A DNA stretch of 64,000 nt from Halocaridina rubra (Eukaryota; Arthropoda; Malacostraca; Decapoda; Atyidae): NCBI GenBank assembly GCA_037179515.1, contig JAXCGZ010016999.1, forward strand, positions 10,001 through 74,000. Reading direction: 5' to 3'. The notes beneath the pieces are model-generated. The model was not told where the DNA came from, ran no database searches, and saw only the letters and a program-made list of their open reading frames with translations. Below, piece after piece: positions 29,013-41,339 of this stretch; positions within the stretch are counted from its first letter, which is position 1; every line of letters begins with the position of its first letter. Position numbers and translations under genes: made by a program.

Positions 29013-30727
29013 CCATGCGACGTGTGGTTCCCTCTTGGGTGGAAGCTGTGGTTCCCTTGTAAGTGGGCTCCATGGTTCCTTCCTACGTGTGTTCCATGGT
29101 GCATCCTTAGGTTGGTTCCTTTGTTCCTTCCAAGGTGGGTTCCTTAGTGCATTCTTAGGCGGCTTCCTTGGTTTCTTCCTGTGTTTCCTTGCAAATTTTA
29201 CACACATCGATCAAATACTGTTTTCCCAATATCCACGTTGGAGAGCAGGTACGATATAGATTTCTCGAAGACTAGTTTCTCGCTTTGTGAGTTCTCGTAG
29301 GCTGCAACCATTTAAAATCCTGCAGTCAAACAAAATCTAAAGAATAGGATCTTTCTCGAAAAAGACGATGGTTATGAAGTTCTGCTTCTGCATCCAGAGA
29401 AGACGATAATTTCCTCCAAGAGTAAGTAAGTCAGCTTGTATGTTCCTCGGTGCTTTTCCGAGGAATCTGGTTATATGAAGCCGAGAAAGAGAATCATCGT
29501 ACATTTATTGAATATTAATGACACCAGTGAGGACAGCAAACATTACACAAGTCTTGAAGATATGCGTACTATTTTTGTTCCATGCAGTACATATACAAGT
29601 CTAGTAAAACTCAAGATAACCATTTATATAAGTCATCGATAGATTGATACTATTTGAAATTAGTATTTCCTGAACTTTTTTTACATCTAAATAAGTTTGT
29701 CTCATTGTGTGCACTCTATAATACAAAAGACGATGCATCAAGATATTTTGACTTTTGAAACACTAATGCAAATGCACTATGCACAGTATATTTTACTGTA
29801 GACTAATATAAACTTTGCTTTATTGCAGTGTGTGTTGTATTATACCACAGTCGAAATGACCCAACCTTAGTCATCAAGTTGGAATAGTGACGAGATGATT
29901 TGACTGAATTATAGCAAATATTCAGAGCTGCTTCTCCATATTTATTATATTTTGCAACACAAAGAGGCAGTTATGGCAAATTTTCAATTGCAGTTTCCCT
30001 GTTTAAATTTTCCTCATCATAGAAAAGAGAATGAGTAGGTATGTAGTAACCTGCTACTTTGTTTAGAAAGAGTTCTGTTCTTTTTGACTCGGTTAAAGAA
30101 AACTATTTCTAGAGTTGTCTAATCCTTTCACACTTGTTAAATGAAATTAATATTTCAGTACCTGTTGTCCATAGTGTGTACAGCTGAGAATCATTTATTT
30201 CTCGTCAGTATAATGCATATATACTCAGAATTCTTGGGAAATATGTTAACTGTGTATGTGGAATGTATCATATAATATAAATTTGATAAAAGTCCACATC
30301 ACAGGACTGCCATATTACTTGTATTCAAAAATGTATTGCATAATGAGTTATGAATCAGAATACATGTAATTCATAAAACTACTACCAAGGACTGTAATAT
30401 ATTTATTATTACTACTTGAAAATTACTATTATTGTTAAGGAAGTATTTTATTAAATTCATCTTTTTTGGGGGGAAGAAAATATTTGTTTTGTAAGTTGCT
30501 TATCTTTTCTCAGTAACCCTAAAGAAAATATAAGCTGATTTGTCCTCACTGGACTACTTTTTTTAATAAATAGGATTCTTGTTTTAATTGTGTATGTTTC
30601 TTACTGATATATTTGGAATGATATATTTACTTATATATTTTCTTTATTAAGTTTATATACAGCAGCATATGGAGACATTATAATGTCATCAGATTAGCAA
30701 ATTTATGACATTTTATTGTTTGAGACA

Positions 30728-30766
30728 AATAAAGTCAGACTATGCGTACGTAAAAAAAAAAAAAAA
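30728..30766 (+). other. Poly(A)-signal plus poly(A) tract, island D copy
   Basis: AATAAA (30728-30733), 18 nt, then 15 A, the longest tract of the four complete islands. Confidence 0.55.
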
Positions 30767-30970
30767 GTATTGATATCAACGATGGAGAAAGAGTAGAGAG
30801 AAGCATCTTCTATTGAGGTAATTAGGTCTTTCCAGAAATGATTCTCGGATATAGGATTATCGAAGACTTCGTCTACGGATGCGAGCTGTTCAGGGCTGCA
30901 AAGCCTGGAAAAGGTTGTTGGGAAGCTACACATCAAGACGGTTCAGTATATATTTTTCCGATCGTAAGCC

Positions 30971-31264
<294 letters not shown>

Positions 31265-34200
31265 CCCAATAAATAAAACAACGAAAATATATATATAAAA
31301 AATACTTATTAATTTCGTAACCGGGAGGGGGCTAGCCCCGAGGCGCCCTCCGGGAGGGGGCTAGCCCCGAGGCGCCCTCCGGGAGGGGGCTAGCCCCGAG
31401 GCGCCCTCCGGGAGGGGGCTAGCCCCGAGGCGCCCTACGGGAGGGGGCTAGCCCCGAGGCGCCCTCCGGGAGGGGGCTAGCCCCGAGGCGCCCTCCGGGA
31501 GGGGGCTAGCCCCGAGGCGCCCTCCGGGAGGAGGCTAGCCCCGAGGCGCCCTCCGGGAGGGGGCTAGCCCAGAGGCGATCTCCGGGAGGGGGCTAGCCCC
31601 GAGGCGCCCTCCGGGAGGGGGCTAGCCCCGAGGCGCCCTCCGGGAGGGGGCTAGCCCCGAGGCGCCCTCCGGGAGGGGGCTAGCCCCGAGGCGCCCTACG
31701 GTAGGGGGCTTTGCCCCGAGGCGCCCTCCGGGAGGGGGCTTTGCCCCGAGGCGCGTTCCGGGAGGGGGCTTTGCCCCAAGGCGCCCTCCGGGTGGGGGCT
31801 TTGCCCCGAAGCGCCCTCCGGGTGGAGGCTTTGCCCCGAGGCGCCCTCCGGGTGGGGGCTTTGCCCCGAGGCACCCTCCGGGTGGGGGCTTTGCCCCGAG
31901 GCGCCCTCCGGGTGGGGGCTTTGCCCCTAGGTGCCCTCCGGGTGGGGGCTTTGCCCCAAGGCGCCCTCCGGGAGGGGCCTTTTCCCCGAGGCGCCCTCCG
32001 GGAGGGGGCTTTTCCCCGAGGCGCCCTCCGGGAGGGGGCTAGCCCCGAGGTGCCCTCCGGGAGGGGGCTAGCCCCAAGGCGCCCTCCGGGAGGGGGCTAG
32101 CCCCGAGGCGCCCTCCGGGAGGGGGCTAGCCCCGAGGCGCCCTCCGGGAGGGGGCTTTGCCCCGTGGCGCCCTCCGGGAACGGGCTTTGCCCCGAGGCGC
32201 CCTCCGGGAGCGGGCTTTGCCCCGAGGCGCCCTCCGGGAGGGGGCTTTGCCCCGAGGCGCCCTCCGGGAGCGGGCTTTGCCCCGAGGCGCCCTCCGGGAG
32301 CGGGCTTTGCCCCGAGGCGCCCTCCGGGAGGGGGCTTTGTCCCCAGGCGCCCTCCGGGAGGGGGCTTTGCCCCCAGGCGCCCTCCGGGAGGGGGCTAGTC
32401 CCGAGGCGCCCTCCGGTTGGGGGCTAGTCCCGAGGCGCCCTCCGGTTGGGGGCTAGTCCCGAGGCGCCCTCCATGAGAGGGCTTTGCCCCGAGGCGCTCT
32501 CCGGGAGGGGGCTTTGCCCCGAGGCGCCCTCCGGGAGGGGGCTAATCCCGAGGCGCCCTTCGGGAGGGGGCCAGCCCCGAGGCGCCCTCCGGGAAGGGGC
32601 TAGCCTCGAGGCGCCCTCCGGGAGGGGGCTAGCCCCGAGGCACCCTCCGGGAGGGGCCTAGCCCCGAGGCGCCCTCCGGGAGGGGGCTAGCCCCGAGGCG
32701 CCCTCCGGGAGGGGGCTAGCCCCGAGGCGCCCTCCGGGAGGGGGCTAGCCCCGAGGCGCCCTCCGGGAGGGGGCTAGCCCCGAGGCGCCCTCCGGGAGGG
32801 GGCTAGCCCCGAGGCGCCCTCCGGGAGGGGGCTAGCCCCGAGGCGCCCTCCGGGAGGGGGCTAGCCCCGAGGCGCCCTCCGGGTGGGGGCTAGCCCCGAG
32901 GCGCCCTCCGGGAGGGGGCTAGCCCCGAGGCGCCCTCCGGGAGGGGGCTAGCCCCGAGGCGCCCTCCGGGAGGGGGCTAGCCCCGAGTCGCCCTCCGGGA
33001 GGGGGCTAGCCCCGAGGCGCCCTCCGGGAGGGGGCTAGCCCCTAGGCGCCCTCCGGGAGGGGGCTTTGCCCCGAGGCGCCCTCCGGGAGGGGGCTTTGCC
33101 CCGGGGCGCCCTCCGGGAGGGGGCTTTGCCCCGAGGCGCCCTCCGGTTGGGGGCTAGTCCCGAGGCGCCCTCCGGTTGGGGGCTAGTCCCGAGGCGCCCT
33201 CCTGTTGTTGGCTAGTCCCGAGGCGCCCTCCATGAGGGGGCTTTGCCCCGAGGCGCCCTCCGGGAGGGGGCTTTGCCCCGAGGCGCCCTCCGGGAGGGGG
33301 CTTTGCCCCGAGGCGCCCTCCGGGAGGGGGCTAGTCCCGAGGAGCCCTTCGGGAGGGGGCTAGCCCCGAGGCGCCCTCCGGGAGGGGGCTAGCCCCGAGG
33401 CGCCCTCCGGGAGGGGGCTAGCCCCTAGGCGCCCTCCGGGAGGGGGCTAGCCCCGAGGCGCCCTCCGGGAAGGGGCTAGCCCCGAGGCGCCCTCTGGGAG
33501 GGGGCTAGCCCCGAGGCGCCCTCCGGGAGGGGGCTAGTCCCGAGGCGCCCTCCGGGAGGGGGCTAGCCCCGAGGCGCCCTCCGGGAGGGGGCTTTGCCCC
33601 GAGGCGCCCTCCGGGAGGGGGCTTTGCCCCGAGGCGCCCTCCGGAAGGGGGCTTTGGCCCGAGGCACCCTCTGGGAGGGGTCTAGTCCCGAGGCGCACTC
33701 CTAGAGGGGGCTAACCCCGAGGAGCCCTCCGGGAGGGGGCTAGTCCCGTGGCGACCTTTGGGAGGGGGCTAGCCCCGAGGCGCCCTCCTTGAGGGGGCTA
33801 GCCCCGAGGCGCCCTCCTTGAGGGGGCTAGCCCCGAGGCGCCCTCCGGGAGGGGGCTAGCCCCGAAGCGCCCTCCGGGAGGGGGCTAGCCCCGAGGCGCC
33901 CTCCGGGAGGGGGCTAGCCCCGAGGCGCCCTCCGGGAGGGGGCTAGCCCCGAGGCGCCCTCCGGGAGGGGGCTAGCCCCGAGGCGCCCTCCAGGAGGGGG
34001 CTAACCCCTAGGCGCCTTCCGGGAGGGGGCTAGCCCCGAGGCGCCCTCCGGGAGGGGGTTAGCCCCGAGGGCCCTCCGGGAAGGGCGCTAGCCCCGAGGC
34101 GCCCTCCGGGAGGGGGCTAGCCCCGAGGCGCCCTCCGGGAGGGGGCTAGCCCCGAGGCGCCCTCCGGGAAGGGGACTAGCCCCGAGGCGCCCTCCGGGAG

Positions 34201-37200
34201 GGGGCTAGCCCCGAGGCGCCCTCCGGGAGGGGGCTAGCCCCGAGGCGCCCTCCGGGAGGGGGCTTTGCCCCGAGGCGCCCTCCGGGAGGGGGCTTTGCCC
34301 CGAGGCGCCCTCCGGGAGGGGGCTTTGCCCCGAGACGCCCTCCGGAAGGGGGCTTTGGCCCGAGGCGCCCTCTGAAAGGGGGCTAGTCCCGAGGCGCCCT
34401 CCTAGAGGGGGCTAACCCCGAGGCGCCCTCCGGGAGGGGGCTAGTCCCGTGGCGACCTCCGGGAGGGGGCTAGCCCCGAGGCGCCCTCCTTGAGGGGGCT
34501 AGCCCCGAGGCGCCCTCCTTGAGGGGGCTAGCCCCGAGGCGCCCTCCGGGAGGGGGCTAGCCCCGAGGCGCCCTCCGGGAGGGGGCTAGCCCCGAGGCGC
34601 CCTCCGGGAGGGGGCTAGCCCCGAGGCGCCCTCCGGGAGGGGGCTTTGCCCCGAGGCACCCTCCGGGAGGGGGCTTTGCCCCGAGGCGCCCTCCGGAAGG
34701 GGGCTTTGGCCCGAGGCGCCCTCTGGGAGGGGTCCAGTCCCGAGGCGCACTCCTAGAGGGGGCTAACCCCGAGGCGCCCTCCGGGAGGGGGCTAGTCACG
34801 TGGCGACCTCCGGGAGGGGGCTAGCCCCGAGGCGCCCTCCTTGAGGGGGCTAGCCCCGAGGCGTCCTCCTTGAGGGGGCTAGCCCCGAGGCGCCCTCCAG
34901 GAGGGGGCTAGCCCCGAAGCGCCCTCCGGGAGGGGGCTAGCCCCGAGGCGCCCTCCGGGAGGGGGCTAGCCCCGAGGCGCCCTCCAGGAGGGGGCTAACC
35001 CCTAGGCGCCCTCCGGGAGGGGGCTAGCCCCGAGGCGCCCTCCGGGAGGGGGCTAGCCCCGAGGGCCCTCCGGGAAGGGCGCTAGCCCCTAGGCGCCCTC
35101 CGGGAGGGGGCTAGCCCCGAGGCGCCCTCCTGGAGGGGGCTAGCCCCGAGGCGCCCTCCGGGAAGGGGACTAGCCCCGAGGCGCCCTCCGGGAGGGGGCT
35201 AGCCCCGAGGCGCCCTCCGGGAGGGGGCTAGCCCCGAGGCGCCCTTCGGGAGGGGGCTAGCCCCGAGGCGCCCTTCGGGAGGGGGCTAGCCCCGAAGCGC
35301 CCTCCGGGAGGGGGCTTTGCCCCAAAGCGCCCTCCGTTAGGGGGCTTTGCCCTGAGGCGCCCTCCGGGAGGGGGCTAGCCCCAAGACGCCCTCCGGGAGG
35401 GGGCTAGCCCCGAGGCGCCCTCCGGGAGGGGGCTAGCCCCGAGGCGCCCTCCGGGAGGGGGCTTTGCCCCGAGGCGCCCTCCGGGCGGGGGCTTTGCCCC
35501 GAGGCGCCCTCCGGGAGGGGGCTTTGCCCCGAGGCGCCCTCCGGGAGGGGGCTTTGCCCCGAGGCGCCCTCTGGGAGGGGGCTTTGCCCCGAGGCGCCCT
35601 CCGGGAGGGGGCTAGCCCCGAGGCGCCCTCCGGGAGGGGGCTAGCCCCGAGGCGCCCTCCAGGAGGGGGCTAACCCCTAGGCGCCTTCCGGGAGGGGGCT
35701 AGCCCCGAGGCGCCCTCCGGGAGGGGGCTAGCCCCGAGGGCCCTCCGGGAAGGGCGCTAGCCCCGAGGCGCCCTCCGGGAGGGGGCTAGCCCCGAGGCGC
35801 CCTCCGGGAGGGGGCTAGCCCCGAGGCGCCCTCCGGGAAGGGGACTAGCCCCGAGGCGCCCTCCGGGAGGGGGCTAGCCCCGAGGCGCCCTCCGGGAGGG
35901 GGCTAGCCCCGAGGCGCCCTCCGGGAGGGGGCTTTGCCCCGAGGCGCCCTCCGGGAGGGGGCTTTGCCCCGAGGCGCCCTCCGGGAGGGGGCTTTGCCCC
36001 GAGACGCCCTCCGGAAGGGGGCTTTGGCCCGAGGCGCACTCTGAAAGGGGGCTAGTCCCGAGGCGCCCTCCTAGAGGGGGCTAACCCCGAGGCGCCCTCC
36101 GGGAGGGGGCTAGTCCCGTGGCGACCTCCGGGAGGGGGCTAGCCCCGAGGCGCCCTCCTTGAGGGGGCTAGCCCCGAGACGCCCTCCTTGAGGGGGCTAG
36201 CCCCGAGGCGCCCTCCGGGAGGGGGCTAGCCCCGAGGCGCCCTCCGGGAGGGGGCTAGCCCCGAGGCGCCCTCCGGGAGGGGGCTAGCCCCGAGGCGCCC
36301 TCCGGGAGGGGGCTTTGCCCCGAGGCACCCTCCGGGAGGGGGCTTTGCCCCGAGGCGCCCTCCGGAAGGGGGCTTTGGCCCGAGGCGCCCTCTGGGAGGG
36401 GTCCAGTCCCGAGGCGCCCTCCGGGAGGGGGCTAGCCCCGAGGCGCCCTCCGGGAGGGGGCTAGCCCCGAGGCGCCCTCCGGGAGGGGGCTTTGCCCCGA
36501 GGCGCCCTCCGGGAGGGGGCTTTGCCCCGAGGCGCCCTCCGGGAGGGGGCTTTGCCCCGAGACGCCCTCCGGAAGGGGGCTTTGGCCCGAGGCGCCCTCT
36601 GAAAGGGGGCTAGTCCCGAGGCGCCCTCCTAGAGGGGGCTAACCCCGAGGCGCCCTCCGGGAGGGGGCTAGTCCCGTGGCGACCTCCGGGAGGGGGCTAG
36701 CCCCGAGGCGCCCTCCAGGAGGGGGCTAACCCCTAGGCGCCCTCCGGGAGGGGGCTAGCCCCGAGGCGCCCTCCGGGAGGGGGCTAGCCCCGAGGGCCCT
36801 CCGGGAAGGGCGCTAGCCCCTAGGCGCCCTCCGGGAGGGGGCTAGCCCCGAGGCGCCCTCCTGGAGGGGGCTAGCCCCGAGGCGCCCTCCGGGAAGGGGA
36901 CTAGCCCCGAGGCGCCCTCCGGGAGGGGGCTAGCCCCGAGGCGCCCTCCGGGAAGGGGACTAGCCCCGAGGCGCCCTCCGGGAGGGGGCTAGCCCCGAGG
37001 CGCCCTTCGGGAGGGGGCTAGCCCCGAGGCGCCCTCCGGGAGGGGGCTTTGCCCCGAGGCGCCCTCCGGGAGGGGGCTTTGCCCCGAGGCGCCCTCCGGG
37101 AGGGGGCTTTGCCCCGAGACGCCCTCCGGAAGGGGGCTTTGGCCCGAGGCGCCCTCTGAAAGGGGGCTAGTCCCGAGGCGCCCTCCTAGAGGGGGCTAAC

Positions 37201-38139
37201 CCCGAGGCGCCCTCCGGGAGGGGGCTAGTCCCGAGGCGCCCTCCGGGAGGGGGCTAGCCCCGAGGCGCCCTCCGGGAGGGGGCTTTGCCCCGAGGCACCC
37301 TCCGGGAGGGGGCTTTGCCCCGAGGCGCCCTCCGGAAGGGGGCTTTGGCCCGAGGCGCCCTCCGGGAAGGGGACTAGCCCCGAGGCGCCCTCCGGGAGGG
37401 GGCTAGCCCCGAGGCGCCCTCCGGGAGGGGGCTAGCCCCGAGGCGCCCTCCGGGAGGGGGCTTTGCCCCGAGGCGCCCTCCGGGAGGGGGCTTTGCCCCG
37501 AGGCGCCCTCCGGGAGGGGGCTTTGCCCCGAGACGCCCTCCGGAAGGGGGCTTTGGCCCGAGGCGCCCTCTGAAAGGGGGCTAGTCCCGAGGCGCCCTCC
37601 TAGAGGGGGCTAACCCCGAGGCGCCCTCCGGGAGGGGGCTAGCCCCGAGGCGCCCTCCTGGAGGGGGCTAGCCCCGAGGCGCCCTCCGGGAAGGGGACTA
37701 GCCCCGAGGCGCCCTCCGGGAGGGGGCTAGTCCCGAGGAGCCCTTCGGGAGGGGGCTAGCCCCGAGGCGCCCTCCGGGAGGGGGCTAGCCCCGAGGCGCC
37801 CTCCGGGAGGGGGCTAGCCCCTAGGCGCCCTCCGGGAGGGGGCTTAGCCCCGAGGCGCCCTCCGGAAGGGGGCTTTGGCCCGAGGCACCCTCTGGGAGGG
37901 GTCTAGTCCCGAGGCGCACTCCTAGAGGGGGCTAACCCCGAGGCGCCCTCCGGGAGGGGGCTAGTCCCGTGGCGACCTTTGGGAGGGGGCTAGCCCCGAG
38001 GCGCCCTCCTTGAGGGGGCTAGCCCCGAGGCGCCCTATTTGAGGGGGCTAGCCCCGAGGCGCCCTCCGGGAGGGGGCTAGCCCCGAAGCGCCCTCCGGGA
38101 GGGGGCTAGCCCCGAGGCGCCCTCCGGGAGGGGGCTAGC

Positions 38140-41100
38140 CCCGAGGCGCCCTCCGGGAGGGGGCTAGCCCCGAGGCGCCCTCCGGGAGGGGGCTAGCCCC
38201 GAGGCGCCCTCCAGGAGGGGGCTAACCCCTAGGCGCCTTCCGGGAGGGGGCTAGCCCCGAGGCGCCCTCCGGGAGGGGGCTAGCCCCGAGGGCCCTCCGG
38301 GAAGGGCGCTAGCCCCGAGGCGCCCTCCGGGAGGGGGCTAGCCCCGAGGCGCCCTCCGGGAGGGGGCTAGCCCCGAGGCGCCCTCCGGGAAGGGGACTAG
38401 CCCCGAGGCGCCCTCCGGGAGGGGGCTAGCCCCGAGGCGCCCTCCGGGAGGGGGCTAGCCCCGAGGCGCCCTCCGGGAGGGGGCTTTGCCCCGAGGCGCC
38501 CTCCGGGAGGGGGCTTTGCCCCGAGGCGCCCTCCGGGAGGGGGCTTTGCCCCGAGACGCCCTCCGGAAGGGGGCTTTGGCCCGAGGCGCCCTCTGAAAGG
38601 GGGCTAGTCCCGAGGCGCCCTCCTAGAGGGGGCTAACCCCGAGGCGCCCTCCGGGAGGGGGCTAGTCCCGTGGCGACCTCCGGGAGGGGGCTAGCCCCGA
38701 GGCGCCCTCCTTGAGGGGGCTAGCCCCGAGGCGCCCTCCTTGAGGGGGCTAGCCCCGAGGCGCCCTCCGGGAGGGGGCTAGCCCCGAGGCGCCCTCCGGG
38801 AGGGGGCTAGCCCCGAGGCGCCCTCCGGGAGGGGGCTAGCCCCGAGGCGCCCTCCGGGAGGGGGCTTTGCCCCGAGGCACCCTCCGGGAGGGGGCTTTGC
38901 CCCGAGGCGCCCTCCGGAAGGGGGCTTTGGCCCGAGGCGCCCTCTGGGAGGGGTCCAGTCCCGAGGCGCACTCCTAGAGGGGGCTAACCCCGAGGCGCCC
39001 TCCGGGAGGGGGCTAGTCACGTGGCGACCTCCGGGAGGGGGCTAGCCCCGAGGCGCCCTCCTTGAGGGGGCTAGCCCCGAGGCGTTCTCCTTGAGGGGGC
39101 TAGCCCCGAGGCGCCCTCCAGGAGGGGGCTAGCCCCGAAGCGCCCTCCGGGAGGGGGCTAGCCCCGAGGCGCCCTCCGGGAGGGGGCTAGCCCCGAGGCG
39201 CCCTCCAGGAGGGGGCTAACCCCTAGGCGCCCTCCGGGAGGGGGCTAGCCCCGAGGCGCCCTCCGGGAGGGGGCTAGCCCCGAGGGCCCTCCGGGAAGGG
39301 CGCTAGCCCCTAGGCGCCCTCCGGGAGGGGGCTAGCCCCGAGGCGCCCTCCTGGAGGGGGCTAGCCCCGAGGCGCCCTCCGGGAAGGGGACTAGCCCCGA
39401 GGCGCCCTCCGGGAGGGGGCTAGCCCCGAGGCGCCCTCCGGGAGGGGGCTAGCCCCGAGGCGCCCTTCGGGAGGGGGCTAGCCCCGAGGCGCCCTTCGGG
39501 AGGGGGCTAGCCCCGAAGCGCCCTCCGGGAGGGGGCTTTGCCCCAAAGCGCCCTCCGTTAGGGGGCTTTGCCCTGAGGCGCCCTCCTGGAGGGGGCTTTG
39601 CCCCGAGGCGCCCTCCGGGAGTGGGCTAGCCCCGAGGCGCCCTCCGGGAGGGGGCTTTGCCCCGAGGCGCCCTCCGGGAGGGGGCTTTGCCCAGAGGCGC
39701 CCTCCGGGAGGGGGCTTTGCCCCGAGGCGCCCTCCGGAAGGGGGCTTTGGCCCGAGGCGCCCTCTGGGAGGGGGCTTGTCCCGAGGCGCCCTCCTAGAGG
39801 GGGCTATCCCCGAGGCGCCCTCCGGGAGGGGGCTAGTCCCGTGGCGACCTCCGGGAGGGGGCTAGCCCCGAGGCGCCCTCCTTGAGGGGGCTAGCCCCGA
39901 GGCGCCCTCCTTGACGGGGCTAGCCCCGAGGCGCCCTCCGGGAGGGGGCTAGCCCCGAGGCGCCCTCCGGGAGGGGGCTAGCCCCGAGGCGCCCTCCGGG
40001 AGGGGCTAGCCCCGAGGCGCCCTCCGGGAGGGGGCTAGCCCCCAGGCGCCCTCCGCGAAGGGGGCTAGCCTTGAGGCGCCCCCCGTGAGGGGGCTGGCCC
40101 CGAGGCACCCTCCGGGAGGAGGCTAGCCCCGAGGCGCCCTCCGGGAGGGGGCTAGCCCCGAGGCGCCCTCCGGGAGGGGGCTAGCCCCGAGGCGCCCTCC
40201 GGGAGGGGGCTAGCCCCGAGGCACCCTCCGGGAGGGGGCTTTGCACCGAGGCGCCCTACTGGAGGGGGCTTTGCCCCGAGGCGCCCTCCGGGAGGGGGCT
40301 TTGCCCCGAGGCGCCCTCAGGGAGGGGGCTTTGCCCCGAGGCGCCCTCCGGGTGGGGGCTTTGCCCCGATGCGCCCTCCGGGTGAGGGCTTTGCCCCGAG
40401 GCACCCTCCGGGTGGGGGCTTTGCCCCGAGGCGCCCTCCGGGTGGGGGCTTTGCCCCGAGGCGCCCTCCGGGAGGGAGCTTTGCCCCGAGGCGCCCTCCG
40501 GGAGGGGGCTTTGCCCCGAGGCGCCCTCCGGGAGCGGGCTTTGCCCCGAGGCGCCCTCCGGGAGCGGGCTTTGCCCCGAGGCGCCCTCCGGGAGGGGGCT
40601 TTGCCCCGAGGCGCCCTCCGGGAGGGGGCTTTGCCCCGAGGCGCCATCCGGGAGGGGGCTAGTCCCGAGGCGCCCTTCGGGAGGGGGCTAGCCCCGAGGC
40701 GCCCTCCGGGAGGGGGCTAGCCTCGAGGTGCCCTCCGGGAGGGGGCTAGCCCCGAGGCGCCCTCCGGGAGGGGGCTATCCCCGAGGCGCCCTCCGGGAGG
40801 GGGCTAGCCCCGAGGCGCCCTCCGGGAGGGGGCTAGCCCCGAGGCGCCCTCCGGGAGGGGGCTAGCCCCGAGGGCCCTCCGGGAGGGGGCTAGCCCCTAG
40901 GCGCCCTCCGGGAGGGGGCTAGCCCCGAGGCGCCCTCCTGGAGGGGGCTAGCCCCGAGGCGCCCTCCGGGAAGGGGACTAGCCCCGAGGCGCCCTCCGGG
41001 AGGGGGCTTTGCCCCGAGGCGCCCTCCGGGAGGGGGCTTTGCCCCGAGGCGCCCTCCGGAAGGGGACTTTGCCCCGAGGCGCCCTCCGGAAGGGGGCTTT

Positions 41101-41339
41101 GGCCCGAGGCGCATTCCGGGAGGGGGCTAGCCCCAAGACGCCCTCCGGGAGGGGGCTAGCCCCGAGGCGCCCTCCGGGAGGGGGCTAGCCCCGAGGCGCC
41201 CTCCGGGAGGGGGCTTTGCCCCGAGGCGCCCTCCGGGCGGGGGCTTTGCCCCGAGGCGCCCTCCGGGAGGGGGCTTTGCCCCGAGGCGCCCTCCGGGAGG
41301 GGGCTTTGCCCCGAGGCGCCCTCTGGGAGGGGGCTTTGC
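38140..41339 (+). repeat. 3.2-kb higher-order repeat, copy 1
   Basis: Rare-variant order is reproduced exactly 3200 bp downstream over most of the unit (for example the GAGGGCCCTCCGGG monomer at 38289 and 41489, GTCACGTGGCG at 39015 and 42215, TTGCACCG at 40241 and 43441). From ~40620 this copy lacks about 270 bp of GAGCGGG/CCCCC and CCGGTTGGG monomers present at 43821-44090. Confidence 0.85.

Noticed and set aside
27670..29073. Very long open frames in the satellite (up to ~467 codons, for example 19569-20912, 27670-29073, 9016-10002) encoding decapeptide repeats such as [10 protein letters not shown] or RRAPRGKAPS
   Set aside because: A stop-free 30-bp period is open in several frames on both strands at once. 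The frames start and stop wherever 29-bp monomers appear, have no conserved start, signal or untranslated context, and differ between duplicate copies.
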